The notes under the pieces: model-generated
Told to the model about the DNA's origin: nothing
Databases searched by the model: none
What the model saw: only the letters and a program-made list of their open reading frames with translations
Shown here: in pieces, positions 1 through 10,598 of the stretch
How the letters are laid out: each line of letters begins with the position of its first letter
Numbering within the stretch: position 1 is the stretch's first letter
DNA from: Dentipellis sp. KUC8613
Lineage: Eukaryota; Basidiomycota; Agaricomycetes; Russulales; Hericiaceae
Reading direction: 5' to 3'
Length of the DNA: 64,000 nucleotides
Assembly: GCA_002286715.1 (NCBI GenBank)
Contig: NSJX01000032.1
Location: forward strand, 1 to 64,000
Translations under genes and position numbers: made by a program

Positions 1-274
1 TTGTTGTACACTCGAGCGGCGACCTTCAAATATCTCACATGGACATTGTATATACTGTACTACATCTTCTTGGAATGCTTCTGCGCTATTGCTTTCGTAT
101 GTTGTCTAATGCAATATTGTTTTCTTCTCCTGATTTACATATTCCGCAAATCCCACATAAATTCCCCAGGATTTGCGTGAGATATACAGCACTCGAATAT
201 CGTCAATTAAATCCGATTCGATTGTAGCATTTCCCGATTCGAAACGACAACAGATCGGATAGGATCCAAAATCT

Positions 275-625
275 CTCCAAATCTCACGCAAATTCCGCAC
301 AATTTGGGCGCGAACCGTGGGGTCTCGGTGACCCCTAGTGTCCATTCATATCGTCGTGTCGAAACGGCAATATCCTGCGATTCCGTTCAATTTCGATTTC
401 GAGTCCGATTCGATTTTCGATTTTCGTCCCGAATCTCATGCAAATCCGGCCGGATTTGGGCGCGATCGATGGGGTCGCCGTCGCCGACAAATTTCGATTG
501 CCATTCGCCGTCGCGCGCTCCCTGTATCTCGAAACCTCTTTCCGTTTTTGTTTTCGATCCCTTTTTGCTCGGTTACTGTCCCCGAAATCTCACGCAAATC
601 CAGCGGGATTTGGGCGCGATCGGCA
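275..625. repeat. Degenerate tandem repeat, period about 150 bp, each unit with a palindrome
   Basis: Three degenerate copies start near 280, 431 and 585. Each has the core AATCTCAYGCAAATC, then a dyad, then GGGCGCGA. The middle copy contains a perfect 18-bp palindrome at 441-458 (CAAATCCGGCCGGATTTG). The first and third copies keep the same inverted arms around a diverged centre. Between cores the units share TTTCGATTT/TTTTCGAT-rich sequence. A related element in inverted orientation is seen at about 150-185. No coding meaning is apparent. Confidence 0.6.
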
Positions 626-777
626 CGCTGCCCGAATAACGTTGAAATAATAAATTTTCACGTCGATAATGACTCGACTTAGTCTCGGATTTGTTTTGTT
701 GTCTTATTCGATTAGAAATAGTTATACGACTCGGTCCGTTGTTGTGTTACTAATGTTTTTACTTTACACGTCCATGT

Positions 778-935
778 TTTGCGCGCAGATGCTGTGGAAT
801 TTGCGCGCGGAATGCTGTGGCGTTGGTGCATCGCGTTTCGCGCGCAGATTCCATCGCATTTGCGCGCAGAATGCCGTGGCACGGCTCGATTCTCTGTGTC
901 ACTGCATGTGCTCTAAATCGCGCGCAAATTCCTAG
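778..935. repeat. Short repeats built on TTTGCGCGCAGAATGC
   Basis: Four close variants of a TTTGCGCGC(A/G)GA(A/T)TGC-like word followed by YGTGG occur near 778, 799, 836 and 859, with a further GCGCGCAAATTC copy in inverted orientation near 919. The spacing is irregular (about 20-37 bp). This looks like decayed minisatellite or a cluster of protein-binding sites. Nothing in the flanks identifies its function. Confidence 0.45.
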
Positions 936-1734
936 GGATTTGCACGCGTTCTTGGGCGCTTATTGCTGTTTTTGACATTTCCGAGCCTCATTACATGCCA
1001 ACCTTATACCCAACCCCCAACCTAACCGGTCTTTGAAAACCCCTATAGATGGACATCTGATAATGTATTAGACTCTGCAAAGTCTTTCTACTTGAATAAT
1101 TGGGCCAGTATGTACTCATATCAGACCCTGTGGTAGATTTACAATAGAATATCATGTCCATGGACCTTCTTGACGGGCTCAAGGGTGCTGCGGAAGAGCT
1201 CCTGGCAGCTGGCATGCAACCTCTGCTCTAAGGCTACCACACCTACGGACATCTACTGTAGCTCTCAGTAGGGTGATGTCATGTTTGGCCGTTACCATTA
1301 CTCAAACATAGCTTTGATGTGTCATCGGTGATCTATCGGTAACCAATAGTGATCTATCAGTAACCACCGGTAATTATTAGGTAGCCCGGTACATCAATCC
1401 GTAGCAATCTGTACATCCCTATTGGCTCTTACAAAAAAAACCCTTTTTCCTGATGCTAATTGGAGACAGATCAGAGCATCGGATCACTCAGAACCACCCG
1501 CAGCGTCAAGCTCATCGTCATCTGAAGGTCATCTGGACCAGGTGTACAGCCTCACTTGCCATATTTGGAAACCAAGGCCAAACCGGTGTGAACAAATAAT
1601 TTCTCTCCCTCTAACGAACAACTGAGTAGACCGGGAAAGTGGAAAACCTACTCTATTCAGGGTGCGTGCTTGTTGCTTATCCCTAACTGACAAGTTTCGT
1701 ACACGCCGCCGACCCGACAACGTTACCAGTACTG

Positions 1735-1925
1735 TACATGGACCGAGTACGGTACACGGACCGGACACGGACATAACGGACTCCCGTACGCTAATTACCG
1801 GCCATCAGATTATCTGATGGCCGGGTACTATATAGTCGGCGAGCGCACCTCTGGCGCGCTCGACCTTTTCTTGCCTGTACCCTCGCACTACATACTTCGG
1901 AGCTCTATATAGCTGAGTCTGGTGT
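1735..1925 (+). mobile_element. Possible solo-LTR or promoter remnant with hairpin and TATA boxes
   Basis: A perfect inverted repeat with 12-bp arms (CCGGCCATCAGA) and a TTA loop lies at 1798-1824. It is followed immediately by ACTATATAGTC (about 1828) and later by a second CTATATAG (about 1907). Upstream are repeated GGACCG/GTACGG/ACACGG words. Enhancer-like repeats, a hairpin, TATA boxes and a short leader are arranged as in basidiomycete Ty3/Gypsy LTRs. However, I could not define TG...CA termini, a target-site duplication or a primer-binding site, so the mobile-element call is an inference only. Confidence 0.25.
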
Positions 1926-2060
1926 ATTGTGCACAGTGTGAGCAAGAGGTCAACCACTACCCCCTACCGCGCCCATTACATATACCCCCTCAGGCAGAAG
2001 CTGGCGGAAGCAGACCAGATCGGAATCTGGTTGCACGGGACGTGCTCACGAAGAGCAATA

Positions 2061-2120
2061 AGGCTCACGGAGAGCGGGCTCACGGAGAGCGTGCTCACGG
2101 AGAGCGGATTCGCGGAGAGA
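2061..2120. repeat. 15-bp tandem repeat, four copies
   Basis: The unit GGCTCACGGAGAGCG is repeated head to tail at 2061, 2076, 2091 and 2106 (the last copy diverged). A weaker fifth copy precedes it at about 2046. It is not within any recognised gene. Confidence 0.7.
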
Positions 2121-2312
2121 GGAGGAGATGAGGCGCGGCCCCAGTGTCGCGCGACGCATTAGTCTTGATAAAACTTCAAGTTGAATCGCGATTAATCTCG
2201 ATGTTTTCTCAGCTCAAATCGGATTTTGCCCCCAGTAATAGATGTTTTTGACGGCTGAACTTATGGTCGAAAAAGTACAGGATGATGTATACCACAATTA
2301 TCAAGCTTCCAT

Positions 2313-3798
2313 CTAGACATGCTCACCTCTTGCGCGATCCAAACCCTGCCTCAACTCGCGTCCATGGAACACCCACTCAATCTGCAGCGTCTTGAACACC
2401 TCCACACCCAGCTCCTCCGCGAATGCCCACACCAGCCCGGGATTCTTCAAGAACCCACGCCCAATCGACACCACGTCTGCCCGGCCCTCCTCCAAAATCG
2501 CCTGCGCGCGCACACCAGACGTGATCCCGCCGACCGCGCCGACGCAGATCACGTCCCCATGTGCTTTCTTTATAGCCTCCGCGAACTGGACCTGGTAGGC
2601 CTCGAGCGAGGGGATATTTTGCAGCGGCGAGGTCCCACCGCTGGACGCATCGAGTAGGTCGACACCGTGTGCAGCGAGGAGGCCCGCGAGACGCACGGTG
2701 TCTTCGCTGCGCCATGATGGCGTGTTGGGCAGTGCCTCCTCGAGCCAGTCCGTTGCCGAGACACTATACAAACGAAACTTAGTACACCGTGTACCAATAA
2801 TGTGAAGTGAAACGCACCGCACGAACAATGGCATGCTATCCGGGATGCTCGCTCGGATTGCATCGACGACCTCGAGCGTCAACCGCACGCGATTCTCGAA
2901 GCTCCCCCCGTACGCATCTGTGCGCTTGTTACTCACCGGACTTAAGAAGGAATGCAGCAAGAGCCCATGCGCAGCATGTATCTCGACCACATCGAACCCC
3001 GCCCTTACCGCGCGGCGCGCAGCGGCAGCGAATGCCGCAACGATGCCCCTTATACCCTCCACCGTGAGCTCGTTCGGCGGCGCCAGCCTATCCACCCCGT
3101 CCTCGCCTTCACCAGCACCGTACGCAAGCGCACTCGGGCCGACGACCTCTTTGGGCCACCCGCCCGCCTCCTCCCTCGCCACCATGGCCCGTGAGAGCCA
3201 CAGCGCGGTCTTGCTCGCCTTGCGCCCCCCATGGGCAAGCTGGATGCCGATTTTCTGGCCCTGCGCATGCGCGAACGCGACGAGCTCGTGCAGCGCTGAT
3301 TCCTGCGCGCTGTTCCAGAGCCCGGCGTCTTCAGGGGACGAGCGCCCGGTGGGGGTGACGGCGGTCGCTTCAACAACGGTGAGGCCTGGGCCACGAATGA
3401 GAATACCGCCGACTGGATTGGGTAGTAAACGGGTAGTAAACGGAGGATGGCAGACCAGGGGGAGGGACGTACGGTGGGCGAGGTGCCAGGCGTTGATGAT
3501 GCCGTCGGTGGCGGAGTACTGCCCCATTGGGGAGAGCTACCCATAAAGCACATGCACAATCAGTACTTCACTTTAGATATGGCCAAATTTTGCGCGGAGG
3601 ACATACGAATATGCGATTCTGGAACTCGACGCCCCGGATGCGGAGCGGCTGGAACAGCTGCGGGATCGGTTTGCCGTCTGGCTGTGGGTCGAGAGCTGTA
3701 CCGGACGGGGGAGACTGCTTTGGAGCGAAGTAGAGCAGGCCAGGGACGCCTTCGTTGATGATGAGCGGGGTTGCAAGCTCGGATCGAGACATTGTCAT
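2313..3798 (-). CDS. NADH:flavin oxidoreductase / Old Yellow Enzyme family (YqjM-like)
   Basis: Predicted FMN-dependent ene-reductase of the class III (YqjM/XenA-like) OYE family; these reduce activated C=C bonds with NAD(P)H in the cytosol. Exons: 3798-3607, 3536-3473, 3412-2818 and 2763-2313, giving 433 aa; all phases agree. Visible family marks are the N-terminal PIPQLFQPLRIRGVEFQNRI and SPMGQYSATDG blocks, WHLAH, GPGLTVVEATAVTP, the substrate/FMN pair in EIHAAHG (His about 231 and 234), KRTDAYGGSFENR, and the C-terminal VGAVGG...SIGRGFLKNP phosphate-binding strand. Oddity: the cysteine usual in SPMCQY of this class is Gly here. ATG 3798 is chosen because it precedes the conserved N-terminus; ATG 3792 is also possible. 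A TATATAA lies 55 bp upstream. The exact substrate cannot be told. Confidence 0.92.
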
Positions 3799-3852
3799 GT
3801 CTATCTGTACGAGTGGTCTGGGATGTCGGGTGTTGACGAAAGATAGTAGGAC

Positions 3853-3859
3853 TTATATA
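3853..3859 (-). promoter_or_regulatory. TATA box of the flavin oxidoreductase gene
   Basis: TATATAA on the minus strand, about 55 bp before ATG 3798. Position and sequence suit a fungal core promoter; the assignment is inferred. Confidence 0.4.
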
Positions 3860-4599
3860 GCGGCGACTCTGACCGCGGCCACTGGCAATGATTTGACATT
3901 GCGGATTGACAGCATAGTTCGGGCGATACACCGACAGACTGATTCAGCAAGCGGCGCGTTCAATGAAAGAACGTACGAATGTCGGCAGAAAGGCTTATCA
4001 AGACACGCGTTCGATGCTCGCGATATACAGGCGGAAAGAATAGACCGCACCTGGTGCGCGCTTCGTTGGTTCTTGAAATAGCAAAGTGAATCACTCAGGC
4101 ACGAAAGAGAGACGCCTGGCCTACTCTGCTGCGGAAGTGGAAGACGACATATGACGATTGAGCGTCACTGTATAGCAGATAGAGAAAAATGTGGGAGGTT
4201 CGAGTGCCGGGCGCTGTTCCTCGAGACAGGGCGTGGAGAAGCGCGAAAAGCCAGTCTGAAGTGACAAGAGGTCCATCCATGCACCCTCAGTCAGCACCCA
4301 TTGACCCACCAACTTAACCGCCTCTCCAGTGCGCGACTGTGCTATGGTGCTGTCAGAGAGTATGTGTATGCCGGGAGTCCTGCGGGCAGATATTGACAGG
4401 CATCAGCGGTGAGGGATCCGTGTTGGAACATGTAGGGTGGATATATGTATTGGGTGGCGTTGTCCCAAATACTCGCTCTAGACCTGGCACGCAGAAAAAA
4501 CGTGTGTGATGTACGGGTCAAGAACCCCCTAGAAGATTGCGCAGTCAGAGCGTCTAGATATTTCTGCGCTTGCGCAGGCTTGGGTCCGATACAATGAAT
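3860..4599. other. Intergenic; no gene recognised
   Basis: Upstream region of the flavin oxidoreductase gene and the degenerate downstream side of the ABC1 pseudogene. I translated both strands. No continuation of the kinase fold or other known protein is visible. Confidence 0.5.
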
Positions 4600-5460
4600 G
4601 CGCTTGGCGTTTTGCACTTCGTTGGTAAAGTCGAGCTTTTGACAAAGTTGTTCATTGATAAAGTCTAAAAGCAAGTCGGCCAAGAAGTACAGCAGTGAGA
4701 TGTGAAGACGTACCAACGAGGAAGTACACTGGCATATCAAACAACCAATTCTCGTACATCCACATGACGGCTCCGAGCATGACCAGATTAGGCTCCATCT
4801 GCTTCGCCACGGCTGGCCTCTGCACCTTCACCGCGACCCAGCCATCGCTATGACCATCGCTCTCATGCCGGTCCTCCGGCTAAAGTCGTGCTCGATGCAC
4901 CTGCGCTATGCTCACACTCGCAATGGCCTGCTTGTCGAACTCTTCAAACATGCCGTCGGGCATGCTCTGTGGGCGCCCAAACTGGGACAGGAAGAGGTCG
5001 TGGACTTCCGAGTAGGATATCTGTGGTGCGTCATCATAAAGGCGGGAGAATTTGGCCTGAACGGGCTTTGGGAGGAGTGCAGCGTTTGAAGCGATAACTT
5101 GGCCTGCAGCGAAAATGAATAGGTACAATCAAGACGGAAAGCAAGATAATGTGTACCAAATTTGATGTAAAGTCCGCCATCCGACGTCAGCAGATTGAAC
5201 AGCCGCTCTGCCACGCGTGTGTGCAGGGCGACGATATGCTCATTCGACATCCCGGGCCAGAAGTTGAGCTTGTAGTCTGCCGCTGTTATCGCGCATGATG
5301 CAACGCCAAACCTCAGTTTATCCTCCATCAGAGCAACACGTTCTCCAAAAAGCACAAACGCACTGTATAAAACGGCCGGACATTACGCGTCACGGTCGAC
5401 GCTGTATACTTCTTGTCCGCTAGGTATCCCGGTCTAAGGATAAGCCCCGTATACCCCGCT
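4600..5460 (-). pseudogene. ABC1/UbiB (COQ8/ADCK) kinase-like pseudogene, 3' truncated with a nonsense codon
   Basis: Fragments in order match the N-terminal half of the ABC1/UbiB atypical kinase family: TVTRNVRPFYT (about 5400-5370), AADYKLNFWPGMSNEH, the KxGQ motif split by an intron (KFG at 5157, QVIASNAALLP from 5103), SVSIAQVHRA, the ATP-lysine motif VAVKVQRP, and DFINEQLCQKLDFTNEVQ after another clean intron (4672-4725 region). Between HRARL and the VAVK strand the frame carries an in-frame TAG at 4880-4882. After EVQNAKR (about 4600) similarity stops. The catalytic and metal-binding half of the kinase is missing, and nothing downstream restores it. Intact introns and a preserved frame suggest recent inactivation of a native gene rather than a retrocopy. 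Members act in mitochondrial coenzyme Q or lipid homeostasis; this copy should be non-functional. Confidence 0.75.
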
Positions 5461-5934
5461 TGTATTTGCGTGAGTTGAGTGGTTGGATTGCTCTCCTAGC
5501 CGAGCATGGCCAAGCTCCAATGCTCATACTGCTATTCGGTCCGTTTCGCATTCAGAAGGATGGTGTAAGATCTACAGTGACTCCGTTGTCAGTCGTAATA
5601 TGCGCACTCGATGAGACACTATTGTAGTCTCACCTTCGCCATGTCATTCGTCGAGTGTACAGTACAGAGTCCAGTGGAGTTCAGTGGGAGGGTGCAAGAA
5701 AATCGTCGTCGGGTTCTTGCACCCTTTAGTTCAAACTCCGCGAGGCTGCAAGGACCGCCACGAGCTCCAGTACAATATTCTACAAGACCTAGTCCTTCGG
5801 AGTCAGGAATAAACTTCCAAATCCCACTAGCAGCATGTCCAGAGAGCGAACGAACGCATTTCCGATGCCAGCAATGATATTGCGCAAGAGGGCTACACTA
5901 TAAGCATTACCGGCACCCGCACAGGCATTACGCC
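5461..5934. other. Intergenic; nothing recognised
   Basis: Lies between the ABC1 pseudogene and the stop of SQS1. Only short open frames without family resemblance or splice partners. Confidence 0.5.
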
Positions 5935-8896
5935 TCACATCCCCGACGCCCCCAATCCCAATTTTGTTGTCTTCACCACGGCAGTCAGCGGCACGTCCAG
6001 TCCGCCCGTGATCCCGATCCGCGCACCCTCAGACCAGCCCATCGCAGCAAGCATCTGGAACCCGACATTCGACTGGCCGATCTTTGGCGCTGCCTGCAAG
6101 CACACCACGGCGTGAGCACGGCCAGCATCTCACAAGAATTCGGACGCGAACATACCTTCCCAACCTCTTCGCCTTCGCGTGGCTTCAACTGGCCCCTCGG
6201 CGGACCCTTCCGCCCCCCACTCGACGCAACAACAGATCGGCCCATCCTCCTCAAAATCTGCGCCACCTTGGCCTCGTTCACGCCGACCCCACTTCTGGTC
6301 GTACGCACCAGCGTCGTGTAGCGCTCCATGCCCTTGCCCTTGCTTACGCTCTTCAGGTTGAACGCAGCCGCAAGTTCGTGCACCTTCTTGCGGGCGTCCT
6401 TCTGCATCGGCGGAAGCGACATCGAGCCCGGACCCCCGATGTTCTCGAGGAATCGCCGGATCTGCACTTCCACAGATGTTATGTCAACGACGCGGTTCGC
6501 GAGGGGCGCGTCCGTGTCGAGTGCAGCTGCGGCCATCATCGCCTTGCGCCCCTTCTTGCCGCCTTTCTTTGGGGCAAGCGGGTCCGCTGCGTTTTCGAGG
6601 CGCTCCTGCTCGCGGGCGCGTTTCCTGTCGGCCTTCTTGGCGCGGTCGCGCGCCCATTGGTCTCGAAGATCCGGAGGAATGTACGCATCTTTCTTGCGGC
6701 CTGAAAGAAGATGAGTGAGACGATGCTGAATGAAACGGAATGTACTCACGAGCGGGCTCCATGGCTGCAAAATCGAATTCGTCGTCGTCGAAATCACCAT
6801 TGTGGATGGCTTTGAATATCTTTTTGCGCGCCTTACGATCGCGTCCGTGAAGAATGTCACTGTTGTCATCCAATATCGCCTGAGTGAAATGTCAGCGCCA
6901 AGATCAGACGGCAAAACAGCACAGATAATACCTGAACCTTCGCCACCAATTCATCGTCCTCGTCATCCTCCCACTTCTGTGCAAGCCTGAAATCACCCTC
7001 TTCGTCCTCTTCGGCCAGCTGCTCGTCGAGCATTTGCTGGGTAGTCTTGCCGGCCGTTCTCTGCCGTATGCGTTTGAGCCGAGCTTCGAAACTGCTCTTG
7101 GGCGACTGATCTTCGTCCGAGGACACTTCATCCTCCTCGTCCTCCTCACCATCAATCTCGTCTTCCTCAGTGGACCCTCCGGCCTCCGCGACGAGCACCT
7201 TCTCTTCCTGCAGAAAAATCTCCTCCGCCTCCCCATCTTCGTCCTCGCTGGAGTCACTGCCCTCGCTTTCGCCGCCGCCGATCGCTTCCTCGTCCTCCTC
7301 GTCCTCAATCCTGACCCGCTCCTCCACCTCGAGATCATCCATCGTCACATGCCTCGACCCAGCCGGGCCCATGCCCTTGACAAACGCCTTCATCGCTTCC
7401 AAGCCCAGTTCCTCATCCTCGACCATCCCTCCCTCATCTTCTCCTGGGCCGCCCTCCTCGCTCTCATCTCCCCAATCGACATCCGAATCGCCCCTGCGCC
7501 GCTCATCGTATCGCGGGTCTCGCTCCGGCGCCTCGTCCCTTAGATGCGCCTCGCTCATGATCGCGCCGAACGAGCCGAACATGGCGCGGCGCTGCTCGCG
7601 CTGGCGCTCGATGCGGCCCTGGTGCATCCGCTTGCGCAGCGAGCGCGGCTGCACGGCGTACTGACGGCGCACCGCGCGCGGTGGGGTGCTCCCGAGCGTG
7701 GTGAACTGGACGTCCGCGAATGTGGGCGCAGGGACAGCCGACGGCGAGGGGGAGCGCGGGGACATGTCGATGTCGGGGAGCGGGGTGTAGGATGTGGATG
7801 CCTCGGGCGCGGAGGAGGGAGGGGCGGGAGCGGGCGTGGCGCGGCCGTTGCGCGGGTGCGGGGCGACGTAGACGATCACTTCGTCGTCCTGGTCCATGGG
7901 TTGCTGCTCGCCCAGCAGGGCATCCTCTCCCACGCGATCTACGACGATTTCTTCTTTAGCTACCGCGGACTCGACGACTGCGGCGGGTTTCTTGTCTATG
8001 TAGAAGCCTGTGAATTTCTCCTCGACGACGGTCACGGCTGCGTCGCCCTTTTGTTTTTCTTGTATGGCGGCGATGTATTCGGTGCTAGCCGCAAACGCGT
8101 CCACTTCCTCGCGCACCCGCCCCATATCTGCAAAGTCGATTTCTTCGAGACCTTCGATGTCCGAAGGGAGCTGTGACGTCGATGGATCCTCTTCGGGGCG
8201 ATTTCCCCCGTCCGTGTGATGGAAGACCTCAAAGACACGGTCGGCGGTGGGGACATGGCTCTTGTCCTCCGTACCGGCTTCCTCGGCCACAGGCTTGAAG
8301 ATCTCTTCCTCCTCCATGAAGAGCGTAGGCGTCGTCTGCGAGCGCACAAAAATAACAGGCCGCAGCAGCGGGCGGTCTTCGTAGAGCAGCTGCGACAGCG
8401 GCGCCGTGCTCGTCCGCAGCTTCTTCGCGAGCATCTTCTGGCGCTCACGGTCTTTCGGACCAAGGTTTTCCGAGCTGGGGCCGCCTCCTCGCCCGCGAAG
8501 AGGCGCCCCGCCCCGCGCGGGCGTCGACGCACCCGAGTTGTAGTTTGAGCGGTTAGAAGGGGTTCCGCGCCCCCGCCCGCCCCGTCCGCGAGGCGAGGCA
8601 AATCCGCGAGAGTCTAAAGCAGAAACATGAGCTCTGTGAATCCATCCGTCAAGCGCGATTTCAGAAATGGCTTCGCGGGGGCAAGAGTATGAAAATCGAG
8701 ACGACATACTGTTGTACTGATTGGGCTGCGCGTCCAGCGAGAAGTCTGAATCGTCGTAGGGGATGTATCCCAGCCCGCGTCCGCGCCCTCGCCCGCGGCC
8801 TGGCTTGGAGCCTCCGCCGCGCCCGCCTCGCTGCGCCCCTCTGCCCCTGCCGCCGCGTCCGCGCGAGTCGTTGAAGCCGCCGTTTCCTCTAGGCAT
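5935..8896 (-). CDS. SQS1: SQS1-like R3H and G-patch protein (splicing/ribosome biogenesis cofactor)
   Basis: Predicted activator of the DEAH helicase Prp43, as known for yeast Sqs1/Pfa1, acting in spliceosome disassembly and rRNA processing. Exons: 8896-8710, 8613-6932, 6879-6750, 6700-6156 and 6093-5935, giving 900 aa with consistent phases. The N-terminus is an RGG/RG-rich tract (about residues 10-45 and again after the first intron), typical of RNA-binding disordered regions. The middle is strongly acidic (Asp/Glu runs about 480-620). An R3H-like region lies at about 738-820, preceded by a Lys/Arg/Ala-rich helix. The C-terminal G-patch (about 849-900) reads IGQSNVGFQMLAAMGWSEG then IGITGG and ends in KTTKLGLGASGM. 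It is divergent from USE1, with 460 bp between starts. Domain order and C-terminus make the identification firm; direct partner binding is inferred from the family. Confidence 0.9.
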
Positions 8897-9356
8897 ATCA
8901 AAAATACAGATCGGGAATTCTAAATGGAGAGTGTACAGGGCTATCGAAACAAGAAAGAGATAAGAGTGGTAGATGAGGGTAGATTGGAGGATGAGACCAA
9001 GTCAGAAACGGTCAGGAACGAATCGAGCCGGAGCCGGCGTCTGATTCGTCCATGTGAACGGACCAATGGGGCGCACGGCCGGGCTGCGAGCCAATGAGGA
9101 GGAAGGACGGAACGACGGTTACGGAGGCCGACTGGCCACGTCCTGCGCCCACCTGTCCGAACTGGGCCGTATGCAGAGTGTGGCACTCGCTCAACAGGCT
9201 GCTCGGGCATGCTCGGCGCTTAGCCCTTCGCCGTCCTCTCCGTCGCTCTTTCCAATTCCCCTCCTTCTCCCTCCTAGCAACCCTGGCAGGTCGGTCCCTC
9301 GCCCCAACCGCCCCCTTGCCGTTCTCACCCCCACGAGCAGACATTACCCACCAAGA
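8897..9356. promoter_or_regulatory. Divergent SQS1/USE1 promoter region with two CCAAT boxes
   Basis: The 460 bp between the two start codons carries CCAAT at 9063-9067 and 9091-9095 on the plus strand, 28 bp apart, and a pyrimidine-rich tract (about 9230-9300) just before the USE1 start. CCAAT pairs bind the HAP/CBC complex in fungi. The shared-promoter role is inferred from layout. Confidence 0.45.
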
Positions 9357-10319
9357 ATGAGCCTCCAGTCGCACGAGCAGGTCCACCACGACCGTATCAA
9401 CCTCGCCCGCCTCGTCCGGCGCCTCGAGAAGACCGTCGAGACCGCGAAATGGGTGCACGGCCAGGAGCGCGATACCTTCATCAAGGCTCAGAGCATGTCT
9501 GAGGTATGCCAACCCCTTTTACTCACGACACAATCCAGCTCAACGCGCAGGGACCCAGAAATTGAAATTTGCACGAAAATTGCTCAAGAACGTCGAGTTC
9601 TACGACGAGATGGAGGTCTCCTCGTCCGTGCGCCCCTAGTTACGCCCCAGACGCGATACTGACTACCGCCTAGTGACTTTCGCGTGCGCCACGCCGAGCT
9701 GCGCAAGACCATCGACCGGCTCGAGAACGTCGTCGAGAACGTCAAGGCGGTACGTGGCACGAGATAACGGCTGGCACACTGATCCTGACAGCCCATCCAG
9801 CGCATCGCGCCTGACGACGATGACGAGAGCCGCCCGGAGCCCATCCTGCCCACGATACCACTCCCGCCGCTCTCAGCGCGCACACTGGAGCAGCCCGCCT
9901 CCGAGCCAGCCGATACGCCCGTTGATACCGCCGCCCCGGAAGCAGACCTCCTCCTCGGACCGGCCGACGAGGCTCCTCCACCTCCTACGCTCCCCGCCAC
10001 CAAGCCTGCCTCCGCGTCGCCCGCGTTCATCCAGAACTCGGCGGCGCTGCAGGACGAACTCGCGGGGCAGCTCGCGCAGATGGCCGGTCAGCTGCGCCGC
10101 AACGCGGAGCACTTCTCCTCGTCGCTCGCGCGCGACAGCGCCGTGCTGCAGAGCACCGACGCGCGGATCGGCGCGAACCTGGACGTGATGCAGCGCGAGC
10201 GCGTGCGCCTGCGCGACCACCGCGCCAAGAGCTGGGGCACGACCTGCCTTACGTTCACGAGCGTCTCGGTCGTCGCGGTTTCGTTTGTGGTTATGTTCTT
10301 TATCATCCGGGTTACATAG
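9357..10319 (+). CDS. USE1: USE1-type SNARE, ER membrane
   Basis: Predicted Qc-SNARE of the ER fusion complex (with Ufe1, Sec20 and Sec22 in yeast) for Golgi-to-ER retrograde transport. Exons: 9357-9503, 9559-9623, 9674-9749 and 9801-10319, giving 268 aa. Residues 1-50 form the helical N-terminus INLARLVRRLEKTVETAKW. A Pro/Ala-rich linker follows at about 100-160. The SNARE helix (about 170-240: QDELAGQLAQMAGQLRRNAE, then DARIGANLDVMQRERVRLRD) leads to a C-terminal transmembrane anchor LTFTSVSVVAVSFVVMFFII and a five-residue lumenal tail. This is the tail-anchored topology of Use1. The second intron uses the weak donor GTCCGT, chosen because it alone keeps the frame. The exact end of exon 2 is therefore less certain than the rest. 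Confidence 0.87.
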
Positions 10320-10598
10320 GCCTTTGATCGGCATGCTTGTTTGTAGTAAGGGATTTTGGTGCGAATTTTATTTGGGTTTTAGGGGTCGTGAATGTGTCGT
10401 TGATCGCTGGCCCGACACTAGGACAATTACTTACTGTCTTTTCTGACACCACCAATCTGTTCATCATGTTCATAAGATATGCGAATTGCATTCAGAGCTA
10501 TACACTAATCCCCGGGTGATGATGCTACATAGGCAAATACTCTACAACGCGGTGATTCCAACACAATGGTCAAGTAACTTGCGAATATCTTCTTCGCC

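Larger units (their letters stand above)
1..2312. other. Gene-poor, repeat-rich end of the window
   Basis: No reading frame here resembles a known protein and none of the open frames has convincing splice-linked partners. The stretch is AT-richer than the rest of the window and is filled with degenerate short repeats, inverted repeats, a strong hairpin and TATA-like elements, which are listed separately. The composition and repeats suggest decayed transposon or subtelomere-like material, but no transposase, reverse transcriptase or integrase motif is visible. It also contains whatever downstream region the flavin oxidoreductase gene (ending at 2313) uses. Confidence 0.5.

Noticed and set aside
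7034..8176. Long plus-strand frames opposite SQS1
   Set aside because: Antisense shadow of the acidic region of SQS1; no homology or splice structure.
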